DNA from: Bacteroidales bacterium
GTDB taxonomy: Bacteria > Bacteroidota > Bacteroidia > Bacteroidales > UBA7960
DNA: 39,626 bases
NCBI GenBank assembly: GCA_007118135.1
Contig: SKSE01000057.1
Span: 1 to 39,626 of the forward strand
Direction: 5' to 3'
A program made the position numbers and the translations under genes. How positions within the stretch are numbered: position 1 is the first letter of the stretch; each line of letters opens with the position of its first letter. Of the stretch, positions 15,493 through 25,399 are shown piece by piece. The notes beneath the pieces were generated by a model, which worked only from the letters and a program-made list of their open reading frames with translations, ran no database searches and was not told where the DNA came from.

Positions 15493-18129
15493 TTAGTTCT
15501 TCAAAGCCTTTAACTGATCTTCTAAAACTTTGATCTTTGCAAGGGCATCGGCCTGCTTTTTCTTTTCCATATCCACAACATGGGCCGGGGCATTATTTAC
15601 GAATTTATCGTTACTCAGTTTTTTCATTACCGAACTAAGAAATCCCTGTTGGTATTTGAGTTCCTGCTCAAGTTTCTGAATTTCTGCATCAACATCGATG
15701 TTCTGGGAAACAGGCACATAAAATTCAGTGGTTCTCAGTATGAAATTAAAAGCACCTTCAGGTTTTTCCTTAACGTAATCAAGTTTTGACAGGTTACATA
15801 GCTTTACAACAAGGTTGTCGAAGGTTAAATCAGGCTGATCATCATAGTTTTTACGGATTAACAAATCAATAGCATCCTTATTGGCAATATTTTTCTCCTG
15901 GCGCAGGTTGCGGATAGCCATGATAACCTGTGCGGCAAAATCAAATTGCTGAAGAATATTTTCGTCGTAATTTTTGGGTCTGGGTACAGGCGAAATCATT
16001 ATGCTTTCGGGTGCTTCAGTGCTACGAATATGTTGATATATTTCTTCACTGATAAAGGGCATGAAAGGATGCAGCACTTTAAGCAATTTTTCAAATATTT
16101 CAATAGTCTTATCGTAACTTGCTTTATCAATGGGCTGCTGGTATCCAGGTTTAACCATTTCAAGGTACCATGAGCAGAAGTCATCCCATATGAGTTTATA
16201 AACTGCCATCAGGGCATCAGCAATGCGGTATTTGGAGAAATGATCTTCAATCGTGATAAGGGTTTTATTAAATGCGGACTCAAACCATTCTACAGCTACT
16301 TTGCTGCTTTGAGGTTGCTCAAGAGAATGATCAATTTTCCATCCCTGAGTCAACCGGAAGGCATTCCAGATTTTGTTGCAAAAATTGCGACCCTGTTCGC
16401 ACAATGCTTCATCGAAGAGTAAATCATTTCCGGCAGGAGCTGATAACAACATTCCCACGCGGACACCATCGGCACCATACTGATCTATCAAAGCCAGCGG
16501 GTCAGGTGAGTTGCCCAATGATTTCGACATTTTCCGACCTTGCTTATCTCGTACAATCCCATGAAGGTAAACACTGCGAAATGGAATTTCATTGCGGTAT
16601 TCAAGCCCGGCCATGATCATCCTTGCTACCCAGAAAAACAGAATCTCGGGTGCTGTAACCATATCATCGGTGGGGTAATAATACCTGATATCCTCGTTAT
16701 CAGGATATCTGATGCCATCAAAAACTGATAAAGGCCACAACCATGAGCTAAACCAGGTATCGAGTACGTCTTCATCCTGTTTCAGGTCAGATGCATTGTA
16801 TTTTTCATTGTATTTTTCCTTTAGAACAGCCAGTGCTACTTCGGGAGATTCGGCCACAATAATGTCACCATTGGGCAGGTAATAAGCCGGAATGCGATGT
16901 CCCCACCACAACTGGCGACTGATACACCAGTCGCGTACATTTTCCATCCAGTGGCGGTAAATGTTTTTCATCCGGGTGGGGTAAAATTTTATGGTATCTT
17001 CCATAACCACATCCAACGCCGGTTTGGCAAGCTCTTCCATTTTAAGGAACCATTGCAGCGAAAGCTTGGGTTCAATTACTTCATCAGTACGTTCAGAATA
17101 TCCGACTTTATTAATGATATCATCAACCTTAACCAGGTGTCCATGGTCGGCGAGTTCGACAACGATTTTTTTCCGAACCGCAAAACGGTCTTCACCGATA
17201 AAGATCTCGGCTTTTTCGTTGAGGGTGCCATTATCGTTAAATATATCTACTGATGGCAGATTATGTTTGATCCCAAGATTGTAGTCGTTAATATCGTGTG
17301 CCGGGGTTACCTTCAGGGCACCGGTACCGAATTCTCTGTCAACATACTCGTCGAATATTATCGGAATAGGCCGGTTAATAAGGGGAACCAGGGCTTTTTT
17401 TCCTTTCAGATGTTGAAAACGTTCATCTTCGGGGTGCACACAAATGGCAGTATCGCCCAGGATGGTTTCAGGACGTGTGGTAGCTATGGTAACAAATTCA
17501 TCGGTGGTACCTTCAATCTGATAGCGTAGAAAATAAAACTTGGAATTAACTTCTTTGTAAACCACTTCTTCGTCAGACAAAGCAGTAAGAGCTTTGGGGT
17601 CCCAGTTAACCATGCGAACCCCACGATAGATTAATCCTTTGTTGTAAAGATCAATGAAAACCTTGATAACCGATTGCGACAGGGATTCATCCATGGTAAA
17701 AGCAGTACGGTCCCAATCGCATGAAGCACCCAGTTTTTTCAACTGTTCCAGAATGATGCCACCATGTTTTTCTTTCCACTCCCATGCATGTTCAAGAAAT
17801 TCATCACGGGTAAGTTTATTCTTATCGATACCTTCATCTTTAAGTTTGGCAACTACTTTGGCTTCGGTAGCAATAGATGCATGGTCGGTACCGGGCACCC
17901 AGCAGGCATTTTTTCCCTGCATACGGGCACGACGAACCAATACATCCTGTATGGTATTATTGAGCATGTGACCCATGTGCAAAACACCGGTTACGTTGGG
18001 AGGGGGAATGGTTATAGTATAAGGTTTTCTTTTATCAGGGGTTGATTTGAAATAGCCTTTCTCCATCCAGTGCGCATACCACTTGTTTTCGGTCTTTGCA
18101 GGAGAATACTGCTTGGGAAGTTCTTTCAT
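15493..18129 (-). CDS. valS: Valyl-tRNA synthetase
   Basis: This 878-residue class I aminoacyl-tRNA synthetase charges tRNA-Val. The HIGH motif reads HMGH in [17 protein letters not shown] (about residues 42-58) and the KMSKS motif is exact in [14 protein letters not shown]. The editing domain shows [13 protein letters not shown], and [11 protein letters not shown] is characteristic of ValRS. The last 60 or so residues form the usual C-terminal coiled coil ([16 protein letters not shown]...). It has full length with no damage. It is monocistronic, with its own promoter and terminator. Confidence 0.97.
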   Translation of the reverse strand: MKELPKQYSPAKTENKWYAHWMEKGYFKSTPDKRKPYTITIPPPNVTGVLHMGHMLNNTIQDVLVRRARMQGKNACWVPGTDHASIATEAKVVAKLKDEGIDKNKLTRDEFLEHAWEWKEKHGGIILEQLKKLGASCDWDRTAFTMDESLSQSVIKVFIDLYNKGLIYRGVRMVNWDPKALTALSDEEVVYKEVNSKFYFLRYQIEGTTDEFVTIATTRPETILGDTAICVHPEDERFQHLKGKKALVPLINRPIPIIFDEYVDREFGTGALKVTPAHDINDYNLGIKHNLPSVDIFNDNGTLNEKAEIFIGEDRFAVRKKIVVELADHGHLVKVDDIINKVGYSERTDEVIEPKLSLQWFLKMEELAKPALDVVMEDTIKFYPTRMKNIYRHWMENVRDWCISRQLWWGHRIPAYYLPNGDIIVAESPEVALAVLKEKYNEKYNASDLKQDEDVLDTWFSSWLWPLSVFDGIRYPDNEDIRYYYPTDDMVTAPEILFFWVARMIMAGLEYRNEIPFRSVYLHGIVRDKQGRKMSKSLGNSPDPLALIDQYGADGVRVGMLLSAPAGNDLLFDEALCEQGRNFCNKIWNAFRLTQGWKIDHSLEQPQSSKVAVEWFESAFNKTLITIEDHFSKYRIADALMAVYKLIWDDFCSWYLEMVKPGYQQPIDKASYDKTIEIFEKLLKVLHPFMPFISEEIYQHIRSTEAPESIMISPVPRPKNYDENILQQFDFAAQVIMAIRNLRQEKNIANKDAIDLLIRKNYDDQPDLTFDNLVVKLCNLSKLDYVKEKPEGAFNFILRTTEFYVPVSQNIDVDAEIQKLEQELKYQQGFLSSVMKKLSNDKFVNNAPAHVVDMEKKKQADALAKIKVLEDQLKALKN

Positions 18130-18221
18130 TTTCTGTTATCAGTTATCAATTTCAATTTAATCGTTTGTGAGATGGTTCAGCAACTCATATTTCCTGCCCG
18201 GAGGGCCTGAAAAACAACTGG

Positions 18222-18229
18222 CAAAGATA
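18222..18229 (-). promoter_or_regulatory. Candidate Bacteroidota -7 box for valS
   Basis: CAAAGATA on plus reads TATCTTTG on minus, an exact TAnnTTTG match about 93 bp before the valS ATG. The -33 element is poor. The predicted leader contains a small hairpin GCCCTCCGGGC (around 18197-18207), which could be regulatory; no T-box features were recognised. Confidence 0.4.
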
Positions 18230-18401
18230 GTGAGATAATTTCTCATTTGGAAACTCCTTATAACACAATGTTTGAACAATACTCTCCGACAATTTCTCAT
18301 AAATCAAATTTTCTGTGAAGGCTTCTGCTAAATCACAATTTTTCACTACTTTTAAAATCAAATCCGGGAATTACTGATATAACTACCTTAAACCTGTCGC
18401 C

Positions 18402-19235
18402 ATGGAAAACGAAAAACACACTCATGATGACTCTAATGAAAAAAAGCTGGCAGAGCTTATTGATAAAGTGTTTAATGCAACTGACTATTATGACCGTGTT
18501 GATGCTGTAAAGGAGATTGACGACCAGGAAATTTTGCGTAAGGTTGCAGCCAACGATCCGGACTATTACGTTAGGCAAACTGCTACAGAAAAAATTGATG
18601 ATCCGGAGGTACTGATGCAGATAGCACTCAACGACAGCGATTATTATGTAAGGGTTGCCGCAGTTAAGAAAATAACTGATCCTGAAACCCTTGCGCATAT
18701 TGTGCTTCGAAGTCAGGAAGATTATTATATCTGTAAAGATGCTTTGGGCAAAATCAATGATGATAATGTTTTATTTGAACTGATAAAGGAAATTACTGAC
18801 CGTGACATTATGAAATCCGCTGTAGAAGCCATTTCCAACCAGGAAATTCTTACTCATATTGCCCATACACATGAGGATTTTTATGTGCGCTCCGATGCTA
18901 TTAAAAAAATCATTGACCAGTCTACATTGGAAAGTATTGCCCGTAATGATGACGATTATTACGTCAGAGCCTTGGCCGTGGAAAGAATTCAGAACACAGA
19001 TACCATCAGAGAAATTGCATTTGCAGATCCTGATTATTATGTGCGTAATAAAGCTGTTGAAAAGCTAGATGATAACCTAACCCTGATGGAGATTGTGCGG
19101 AAGGACTCAGATTTTGAAGTTCGTAAAAAAGCCATTTCGCGTATAACCGATAAAGAATTGTTGCAGCAACTTCTTGCAGAAGTAGATGACCACTATATAG
19201 TGAGAAAAATCAATAACCGAATGGCTGTCCTTTAA
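18402..19235 (+). CDS. HEAT/LRV-like alpha-solenoid repeat protein
   Basis: This 277-residue soluble, acidic protein is made almost wholly of about nine tandem 26-residue repeats, following a short His/Asp-rich N-terminus. The consensus is roughly DYYVR-x3-AV-x-KI-x-D-x3-L-x2-IA-x-ND, with DYYVR or a close variant starting most repeats (residues about 54, 80, 107, 159, 185, 211). This is a two-helix alpha-solenoid pattern like HEAT or leucine-rich variant repeats, which generally serve as protein-binding surfaces. There are no signal peptide, membrane segments or catalytic motifs, so it is probably a cytoplasmic scaffold or adaptor. Repeats 4 and 5 (EDYYICKDALGK..., TDRDIMKSAV...) are the most divergent. 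It is 39 bp upstream of the DUF6973-like gene. The partner is unknown. Confidence 0.8.
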   Translation: MENEKHTHDDSNEKKLAELIDKVFNATDYYDRVDAVKEIDDQEILRKVAANDPDYYVRQTATEKIDDPEVLMQIALNDSDYYVRVAAVKKITDPETLAHIVLRSQEDYYICKDALGKINDDNVLFELIKEITDRDIMKSAVEAISNQEILTHIAHTHEDFYVRSDAIKKIIDQSTLESIARNDDDYYVRALAVERIQNTDTIREIAFADPDYYVRNKAVEKLDDNLTLMEIVRKDSDFEVRKKAISRITDKELLQQLLAEVDDHYIVRKINNRMAVL

Positions 19236-19274
19236 TTCCTGCCTATATTTTCTGATTAAAACAGCCCGCTATTT

Positions 19275-19925
19275 ATGAAGTTGAGATTTGCATGTGTTTT
19301 ACTGATTTTACTTTTTTGGTTATCAGAAGCCTTTTCCCAGGAAAAGAGCCGGCGGGAATATTTCAGAGAACTTTCCAGACCTGAAAAATGGTGGGTAATA
19401 ACACATCCCTTTTCTGCAGGCAGAGCACTGGAAATCAGCCTCCACGCCCGCAAAATATCAAAAAAGATGGAAGACCATCCTAAACTGGATGGAGATAGTA
19501 GAGGAGGCCAGATTGATGCTTTCCGTCATGCTTGCTGGATGGCTTTAATGACTATTGAACTGAATCATCGCAGAGCCTGGCGATTGGGCTACGACCACGA
19601 AAAAGGGAATAAACTTCAATTCAAAAATAAAAAAGGTGAATATGATGGCCATCTGCCTACAGCAGCAGATTGCACCATGGATATGCACAATAATGAAGCA
19701 GGAATTGCCATAGGCTTAAATTACCCTGATGCCAGCCGAGATGAATTAAAGGATATTATTCTTCGCAAATTACTCGATGGCCATTTCATCATGCTGAAAA
19801 AAGATTCGGAAAATAATTTTCTTGATTGTGACGGAAATCCTGTTTCTCGCCAAGAATTCTACCATAATTGGGAGATACCGGTATGCCTGGTGCCTACCAG
19901 TTTTGAAAGGCCGGAAGGGGAGTAG
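19275..19925 (+). CDS. Secreted DUF6973-like protein
   Basis: This 216-residue protein has a clear signal peptide (MKLRFACVLLILLFWLSEAFS, cleavage probably just after AFS), so it is exported to the periplasm or beyond. The core contains GGQIDAFRHACWMALMT and later DMHNNEAGIAIGLNYP. Conserved Asp/Arg/His/Trp and His/Asn/Asn groups of this type fit what I remember of DUF6973, but the match is from memory. The polar residues could form an active or metal site; no known enzyme family is matched. It lies 39 bp after the solenoid gene and may share its transcript. Confidence 0.7.
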   Translation: MKLRFACVLLILLFWLSEAFSQEKSRREYFRELSRPEKWWVITHPFSAGRALEISLHARKISKKMEDHPKLDGDSRGGQIDAFRHACWMALMTIELNHRRAWRLGYDHEKGNKLQFKNKKGEYDGHLPTAADCTMDMHNNEAGIAIGLNYPDASRDELKDIILRKLLDGHFIMLKKDSENNFLDCDGNPVSRQEFYHNWEIPVCLVPTSFERPEGE

Positions 19926-20040
19926 ATGGTGGGTTTTGGGGTTGATGGGTTGAGTTGATAGGTTTAAGGGTTTAAGAGTTGAAAAGTTTAAGAGTTGTTG
20001 GAGCGAAGTGGAAATCCCGGGAGCTTGGGCGATTCGGAAA
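19926..20040. repeat. Degenerate low-complexity intergenic repeats
   Basis: This short non-coding stretch is rich in imperfect copies of GTTTAAGAGTTG and GTTGATGGGTT-like words (for example GGTTTAAGGGTTTAAGAGTTGAAAAGTTTAAGAGTTG split over 19960-19998). It separates the DUF6973-like gene from lplA. It resembles the repeat filler at the window start in style but not in sequence. No ORF or hairpin was seen. Confidence 0.4.
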
Positions 20041-20087
20041 AAATTTAACAGGTTGAAAAGCAATGGTTTAATGAATATTTTTTTGAT

Positions 20088-21068
20088 ATGTTGTTTGTAA
20101 AAAATCAATCTCTGGATCCGTGGTTTAATATTGCTTCAGAAGAGTATCTGCTGAAACATTTTGATGAGGAGATCATCATGCTTTGGCGCAGTAATCCTTC
20201 TATTATTGTTGGGAAGCACCAGAATACCCTGGCAGAGATTAATCTTGAATATGTAACAAAGAATAATATTCCGGTAGTACGACGTCTATCAGGGGGTGGC
20301 ACAGTATTTCATGATCCCGGAAATATCAATTTTACTTTTATTAAAGGGACTGATAAGGAGAACCTGGTAAATTTTCGATTTCACACCCAACCGGTGATTA
20401 ACTTTTTAAAAAGTATGGGAGTTGATGCCAGTTTTGAAGGTAAGAATGATCTTCGTGTTAATGGTTTGAAGATATCAGGAAATGCTGAACATATTCATAA
20501 AAACAAAGTTTTGCATCATGGTACCCTGCTGTTTGATGCCAACCTTGCACATCTCAATGAAGCCATTAAGGCAAAGGAAGAGCTATTCGAAAGTAAGGCG
20601 GTAAAATCGATAAGGAGTAAAGTGGCAAATATCAGCCGGTTTTTGCCAAAACCAATGTCATGTGAAGAATTTCTGCAAAAACTGGAAAGCTATTTTTTTC
20701 AGCAATATCCATCGCTTGAAAAATATGAATTTCATGCTTCTGATATTAAAACTATCAACCAGATCAAGGAAGAAAAATACCTTCAATGGGACTGGAATTT
20801 TGGATGGTCGCCGGGTTATATTTTCAAAAATCTTATCCATTACAACAAGATGAGGCTGGCCCTGGAAATGAAGGTGGTAAAAGGCAGGATTGAGTTTGCC
20901 GATATAAGTATTGATAATGTTAAATTACCGGATGATGATGCTGTTTTTATCAGTTTGAGAAATACTCAGCACAAACCGGAAGAAATTGAAAAAATTCTGG
21001 CTGAAACAGACTTTCTGGGATTTAACAGTTTGAGCGACCCCTGGGAGCTTACCGGGTTGTTTTTTTAG
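20088..21068 (+). CDS. lplA: Lipoate-protein ligase A
   Basis: This 326-residue protein activates lipoate with ATP and attaches it to lysines of E2 and GcvH domains. The family motif RRLSGGGTVFHDPGNINFTFI (about 64-84) and the lysine region LKISGNAEHIHKNKVLHHGTLLF (about 127-149) are intact. A C-terminal accessory domain follows (KTINQIKEEKYLQWDWNFGWSP...), as in the two-domain ligases that perform both steps. It converges with rnz, with 21 bp between the stop codons and no clear terminator. Confidence 0.93.
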   Translation: MLFVKNQSLDPWFNIASEEYLLKHFDEEIIMLWRSNPSIIVGKHQNTLAEINLEYVTKNNIPVVRRLSGGGTVFHDPGNINFTFIKGTDKENLVNFRFHTQPVINFLKSMGVDASFEGKNDLRVNGLKISGNAEHIHKNKVLHHGTLLFDANLAHLNEAIKAKEELFESKAVKSIRSKVANISRFLPKPMSCEEFLQKLESYFFQQYPSLEKYEFHASDIKTINQIKEEKYLQWDWNFGWSPGYIFKNLIHYNKMRLALEMKVVKGRIEFADISIDNVKLPDDDAVFISLRNTQHKPEEIEKILAETDFLGFNSLSDPWELTGLFF

Positions 21069-21089
21069 CGTTTACTCTGCTGTATTGGT

Positions 21090-22007
21090 TTATCCAATGT
21101 CAATACACAATCCTTCTTCAGCCAGTATGGTATTGTGAAAAACTGTTTTTGCCTCTTCTTCAAAGAGTTTCATGTCGTCATAACGAGCTGAATAATGCCC
21201 AAGCATTAGTTGTTTCACCCCTGCCTTTTGGGCTATGTTGGCGGCATCGATGGTTGTACAATGTGTTTTCTGCCGGGCAATATCGACCTTATCGTGCAAA
21301 AAGGTTGCTTCATGATACAGAAGGTCTGCATTTTTGATTTGATCAATGTATTGTTCGGTATAGCCGGTATCGGAGCAAAAGGCATACTTACGTATTGGGG
21401 GTGGATCGATGGTAATATTATCATTGGTAATTAGTTTGCCATCTGGTGTAACAAAATCTCCTCCGGCTTTTAACCGGCTGATTTCCTCAACAGGTATATT
21501 ATATTTTTCAATAGCATCTTTACGCATATTTCTCAAGGCTGGTTTCTCCCTGAATAAAAATCCGTATGTTTTCAACCTATGGTGCATTTCAATGGCTTCT
21601 ACAGAAATGTTGGTGTCTTCATAAAGGAGCTGATTGCCCTGGCTTATCAAATGGTATTTGATGGGATATGAAGTTTTCAGGTCAGATATACGGAACTGTA
21701 ACTCAATAATTTCTTTCAGGCCATCTGGTGCATATATGTTGAGTGTTTTGGTTCTGCCAAGCAGGTGGTAAGAAAACATCAGCCCGGGCAAACCCAGATA
21801 ATGGTCGCCATGCATATGCGAAATAAAAATATGGTTAATTTTCATCATGGGAAGCCGTAGCCTTCGAAGTTGCATTTGCGTGCCTTCTGCACAATCAAGA
21901 AGGAAATACTTGTTATGGTAATTAAGCAACTGCGCAGTGGTGTGCCTTTCTGATGTTGGTATTGCTGCAGAACAACCCAAAATATGTACCCTAAAATCCT
22001 TACTCAT
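21090..22007 (-). CDS. rnz: Ribonuclease Z
   Basis: This 305-residue MBL-fold endonuclease matures tRNA 3' ends. The zinc motif is HMHGDHYLGLPGL (about residues 62-74), with later ligands and family motifs FCSDTGYT, LLYHEATF and LMLGHYSARY. The N-terminal GCSAAIPTSERHTTAQLL matches the short bacterial RNase Z form, and the segment after HRLKTYGFLFREK is where the family's exosite and linker lie. Its start is 32 bp after the isoaspartyl dipeptidase stop, so it may be the last gene of a long minus-strand transcript. Confidence 0.94.
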   Translation of the reverse strand: MSKDFRVHILGCSAAIPTSERHTTAQLLNYHNKYFLLDCAEGTQMQLRRLRLPMMKINHIFISHMHGDHYLGLPGLMFSYHLLGRTKTLNIYAPDGLKEIIELQFRISDLKTSYPIKYHLISQGNQLLYEDTNISVEAIEMHHRLKTYGFLFREKPALRNMRKDAIEKYNIPVEEISRLKAGGDFVTPDGKLITNDNITIDPPPIRKYAFCSDTGYTEQYIDQIKNADLLYHEATFLHDKVDIARQKTHCTTIDAANIAQKAGVKQLMLGHYSARYDDMKLFEEEAKTVFHNTILAEEGLCIDIG

Positions 22008-22039
22008 TATTTTCCAGCTTTTGATGCCCGGGAAGGTGG

Positions 22040-23200
22040 TTATTTTTCATAACTGCCTTTTTTTAACATTTTTCTATCTTCCACCATTAAAGCTCCCATG
22101 GCTGCCATGTGAACGATTTCGAATTTTTCGTCAATAAGAACCATATCAGCGTCTTTTCCCACTTTAACCCTTCCTTTATCGTTAAGCCACAGGATATCGG
22201 CTACATTACTGGTTACCACTTTAAGGGCGTCTTGTAATGACATGCCTTCAGATACCACAGCATCAACCATTTCATCAAAAATGGATTTTGGGTAGCCCAT
22301 TTCAAGCCTTCTGAGTTTACCATTCTCATCAAAATCGGGTAACGAGCCACAGGCGTCGCTGGTCATGGTGATATGTTCAAGAGGAACACCGGCTTTTACC
22401 AATTCTACGATAGCTTTTGATGGTTTTATTTCATATTCTGGGAAGTAAGGGTAAGAACTGGCTGTTATGTCAACATAGCCTTTTTTTCCCCAGGTTTTCG
22501 CATCCTCAAAGATATAATGGTTACGGTTGCAGTGTGTTGGGATAAATTGTGTAAACTTCATATCGCTAATGGCCACGGCCTCATAAAGCGGTTTAAAAGG
22601 ATTTCGCACATCACCCATGTGAATATTTACAAGACCGGCTTTTCCGCCCAGCATACCTCCAACTCTTGCATGTCGGGCAATACGAACAAGCTCATGTGGT
22701 GAAGGGAAAGAGCTTCTGTGATCAGAAACAGCGATTTCACCGGCACCAATAACCTCATCTATCAGGGCAATGTCTCTGCCTACATCACCAAGAAGAGTGG
22801 GGGTGGGCACCTGGTATGAGCCGGTATACATCCATGCGCTTACTCCCTCCTGGCGTAATCCTTTTGCTTTCATAAGCACAGATTCCAGGCTGCGGGTCAT
22901 TCCATCGGTTCCCTGGCAGCCAATTACGGTAGTAACACCTGCTTCGAGCATGTGGCTGAGCTGCAGTTCAGGAGTGCGACTGGCAGGTCCACCTTCGCCT
23001 CCCGCTCCGGCTATGTGCACGTGTGCATCAATAAGACCGGGTATCATGCGCAAACCTTTTGCATCAATTATCTTACCTTCTGCTCCTATGGGAAGTTCAA
23101 TTTTATCGCCAATTGCAACAATCTTACTTCCTGCAATAAGTATGTCTTTTTTGCCTTGGTTATCAGGTGCGTAAAGTTCACAATTTTTAAACAGTATCAT
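22040..23200 (-). CDS. iadA: Isoaspartyl dipeptidase (beta-aspartyl-peptidase)
   Basis: This 386-residue amidohydrolase cleaves beta-aspartyl dipeptides such as beta-Asp-Leu and beta-Asp-Arg. Binuclear zinc ligands are visible: HVH in LIDAHVHIAG, the carbamylated lysine in LGGKAG, His in VNIHMGD, His in IPTHCNRN and Asp in TMTSDACGS. The substrate segment AVSDHRSSFPS matches E. coli IadA. Length is as expected. It lies 68 bp after the CphA-like gene, with cyanophycinase just beyond. That is exactly the enzyme needed to split the beta-Asp-Arg released by cyanophycinase, so a role in a cyanophycin-like cycle is a strong inference. It could also salvage isoaspartyl peptides from damaged proteins. 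Confidence 0.93.
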   Translation of the reverse strand: MILFKNCELYAPDNQGKKDILIAGSKIVAIGDKIELPIGAEGKIIDAKGLRMIPGLIDAHVHIAGAGGEGGPASRTPELQLSHMLEAGVTTVIGCQGTDGMTRSLESVLMKAKGLRQEGVSAWMYTGSYQVPTPTLLGDVGRDIALIDEVIGAGEIAVSDHRSSFPSPHELVRIARHARVGGMLGGKAGLVNIHMGDVRNPFKPLYEAVAISDMKFTQFIPTHCNRNHYIFEDAKTWGKKGYVDITASSYPYFPEYEIKPSKAIVELVKAGVPLEHITMTSDACGSLPDFDENGKLRRLEMGYPKSIFDEMVDAVVSEGMSLQDALKVVTSNVADILWLNDKGRVKVGKDADMVLIDEKFEIVHMAAMGALMVEDRKMLKKGSYEK

Positions 23201-23268
23201 AGGAATGGATTAACAGTTATATATCTGAAAGCAGCCAAAGATATGGTTTTCCGCGCAGCTTCCCATAA

Positions 23269-25176
23269 TTAAACTTCATATTTTTCTATCAAATCAAATA
23301 TCAGAGGTCTGATTATTTCAAGCAATATCTTTTCTTTGTTCTTTTCGCTGTAACTAACGTTTTTGAGTATATTACTGTTCATGATTAGTTTTATTTCTGC
23401 ATCTGAAATCTCAATAATATATCCTCCCGGTAAAATTTGTTTTCTGAGTGTTTCTTCGGCCCAGTTTGCATGGTCGAGAATAACGATATCAGCCCCTTCG
23501 TGAAAAAAACCATAATCATAAATGTCTTTCTGGATATGATTAAAGAAAGCAAAAGAAGTTTTAGGGTGTCTTAAAATGATTTTTATATTTTGCTCATGGC
23601 TTTCGTTCTTAAAAAAGTAATTCCCATTGAAGAAAACACCTTCACGGATTAATGCCCCGGTAAACACACCCGGCTTTACGTCATTAATTTCTTCCAATAA
23701 CTTCAACAAAAGCGGTTGTGTTATATTATTCCCTGCAATGACAGGAATCCTTGAAAGTTCAGTCCTTTTAAAGTGAGATAATAGTATCATTTCAGGTACG
23801 TTAATGCTATCACCATAAGCCGGTGACAGGTGCATGAAAACACCGGGACCCGCATTAACTTCAATAATACCAAAATCCCCTTCTTTCCATGGTATTGAGA
23901 TATCTTCAGTCAGAATGTCAATTCCTATACATTTTAGGTTAAAGAAGGTAGCAATGGATTCGGCCAGTTTTATATTTTCGGGATGAATTTTCTCAGTAAC
24001 ATTTATGGAGACCCCACCGGCTGAGATATTGGCTACCCGACGCAGATAAACTTTTTGCCCTTCATCCGGAACTGAACCGGTATGGAGGTTCTGTAACTGA
24101 AGGAACTGTATCATATCCGTATCCAGTAATATTTTAGTAAGGGGAGAGCGCGCATTATCTTTTCTGATTTCTTTTTTGTTTTCTTCTTCGATAAGTTCTT
24201 CAATAGTATTTACACCATTACCGATAACAAATGCAGGTTCTCTTTTGAGTGCTGCTGCATACATTCCATCGATGGTAAGAAGCCGGTGATCATCACCATT
24301 TATTTGCTGCTGAACAATTGCACCATCAAAATATAAGCCTTCCATAGCTGATAAATCAACAATATGCTGAAATGCAACCCTGAGCTCTGATTCTGTTTGA
24401 ATTCCTGTTACAACTCCCTGACCTTTGTGTCCTGATACCGGTTTTACAACCAGCGGATAACCTAGTTTTGCAGCCTCATCAACAGCTTCCTGTTCAGTTA
24501 AACAGTTTTTACCTGCCGGTGTGGGAAAACCGCACATAACCAGAAATTCAGCAACCATGTCTTTGTACATGGTGAATTCTGTATCTTTTACTCCATCAGT
24601 GTGAAATGTAGTTGAACGGCCTCTTAGTTGTTTAACGCCATAACCCCACTGATATTGGTTTTCTTCTTCAAGAAAAAACACAGGAATATCATTTTTAAGG
24701 CCTGCTTCAACAAGTGAATACAGTGTAGGCCCTCCAAGCAGTGATTTATCAAATATCGCCTGAAGATGCTCAAATTTCTTTGAAAAGTTGAATAGTTCAG
24801 CAGTTCCTTCGTTCATAGATATAAACCAATCGCTAACCAATACCGCAGCATCTTCTGATGAATAATCGTCGAGAAACTCAATGGCAATAACATAATCTTC
24901 ATGATCTTCTGAAATGGAAAAATCATTGATGTATAAATCAATATCCATCCGAAGCACTTCGCGTAATGTATGTGTAAAAAGGTCGGCAACAGTTTGGATG
25001 TTAAACTTTTCAACCTGGGGAAAAACTTCATGAACAAAGGGTTTGTAAAAATCTGCTTCGGGTCCTTCGGGCGACACGTAAATATTAAAAACCATGGCTC
25101 TGCGTGGCAGGTAGTGATTGGGTCCGTAATAGAAATGGAATTTCCTAACGGCGAAGTCTTGTTCCTGGGTTTTCAT
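23269..25176 (-). CDS. cphA: Cyanophycin synthetase-like enzyme with degenerate Mur domain (CphA2-type)
   Basis: This 635-residue protein has a CphA-type N-terminal domain (about 1-190, with YYGPNHY). An ATP-grasp domain (about 205-470) follows, with VVKPVSGHKGQGVVTGI, VIGNGVNTIEELI, RRVANISAGGVSINVT and IEVNAGPGVFMHLSP. In CphA1 the third domain is a Mur-like ligase that adds arginine and carries a GTNGKTT P-loop. Here the matching start, RIPVIAGNNITQPLLL (about 476-491), has lost the P-loop, and only about 160 residues remain. A single ATP site and about 635 residues resemble cyanobacterial CphA2, which polymerises beta-Asp-Arg dipeptides. It lies between cyanophycinase and isoaspartyl dipeptidase. 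No CphA1 is in the window, so the monomer could be dipeptide from elsewhere or another building block; the product is inference. Confidence 0.85.
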   Translation of the reverse strand: MKTQEQDFAVRKFHFYYGPNHYLPRRAMVFNIYVSPEGPEADFYKPFVHEVFPQVEKFNIQTVADLFTHTLREVLRMDIDLYINDFSISEDHEDYVIAIEFLDDYSSEDAAVLVSDWFISMNEGTAELFNFSKKFEHLQAIFDKSLLGGPTLYSLVEAGLKNDIPVFFLEEENQYQWGYGVKQLRGRSTTFHTDGVKDTEFTMYKDMVAEFLVMCGFPTPAGKNCLTEQEAVDEAAKLGYPLVVKPVSGHKGQGVVTGIQTESELRVAFQHIVDLSAMEGLYFDGAIVQQQINGDDHRLLTIDGMYAAALKREPAFVIGNGVNTIEELIEEENKKEIRKDNARSPLTKILLDTDMIQFLQLQNLHTGSVPDEGQKVYLRRVANISAGGVSINVTEKIHPENIKLAESIATFFNLKCIGIDILTEDISIPWKEGDFGIIEVNAGPGVFMHLSPAYGDSINVPEMILLSHFKRTELSRIPVIAGNNITQPLLLKLLEEINDVKPGVFTGALIREGVFFNGNYFFKNESHEQNIKIILRHPKTSFAFFNHIQKDIYDYGFFHEGADIVILDHANWAEETLRKQILPGGYIIEISDAEIKLIMNSNILKNVSYSEKNKEKILLEIIRPLIFDLIEKYEV

Positions 25177-25250
25177 AGGCTTCAGGTTTTGATTTGAAAA
25201 AATGAACCGGTAACAAAGGGAGGATATTTTTGCTCACTGGAGCGGCTTAT

Positions 25251-25258
25251 CAAACCTA
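25251..25258 (-). promoter_or_regulatory. Candidate Bacteroidota -7 box upstream of the CphA-like gene
   Basis: CAAACCTA on plus reads TAGGTTTG on minus, matching TAnnTTTG, about 75 bp before the start codon. The 223 bp gap between cyanophycinase and this gene leaves room for separate control. The -33 element is weak. Nothing else was recognised in the gap. Confidence 0.35.
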
Positions 25259-25399
25259 CATAAAATTTGGCAAAAATGCATGTAAAACCTGAAATAATTC
25301 TGATATGAATTACGCAGTATTTTCGAAAAGAAGATACTTGAAAAATGATTACCTAATTTGGGATTTATAAGAATCAGGCAGGTAAAATAATACTTAGGT

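Noticed and set aside
18130-18401. T-box or other tRNA-sensing leader before valS
   Set aside because: No T-box sequence or antiterminator was recognised; only a small GCCCTCCGGGC hairpin was found.
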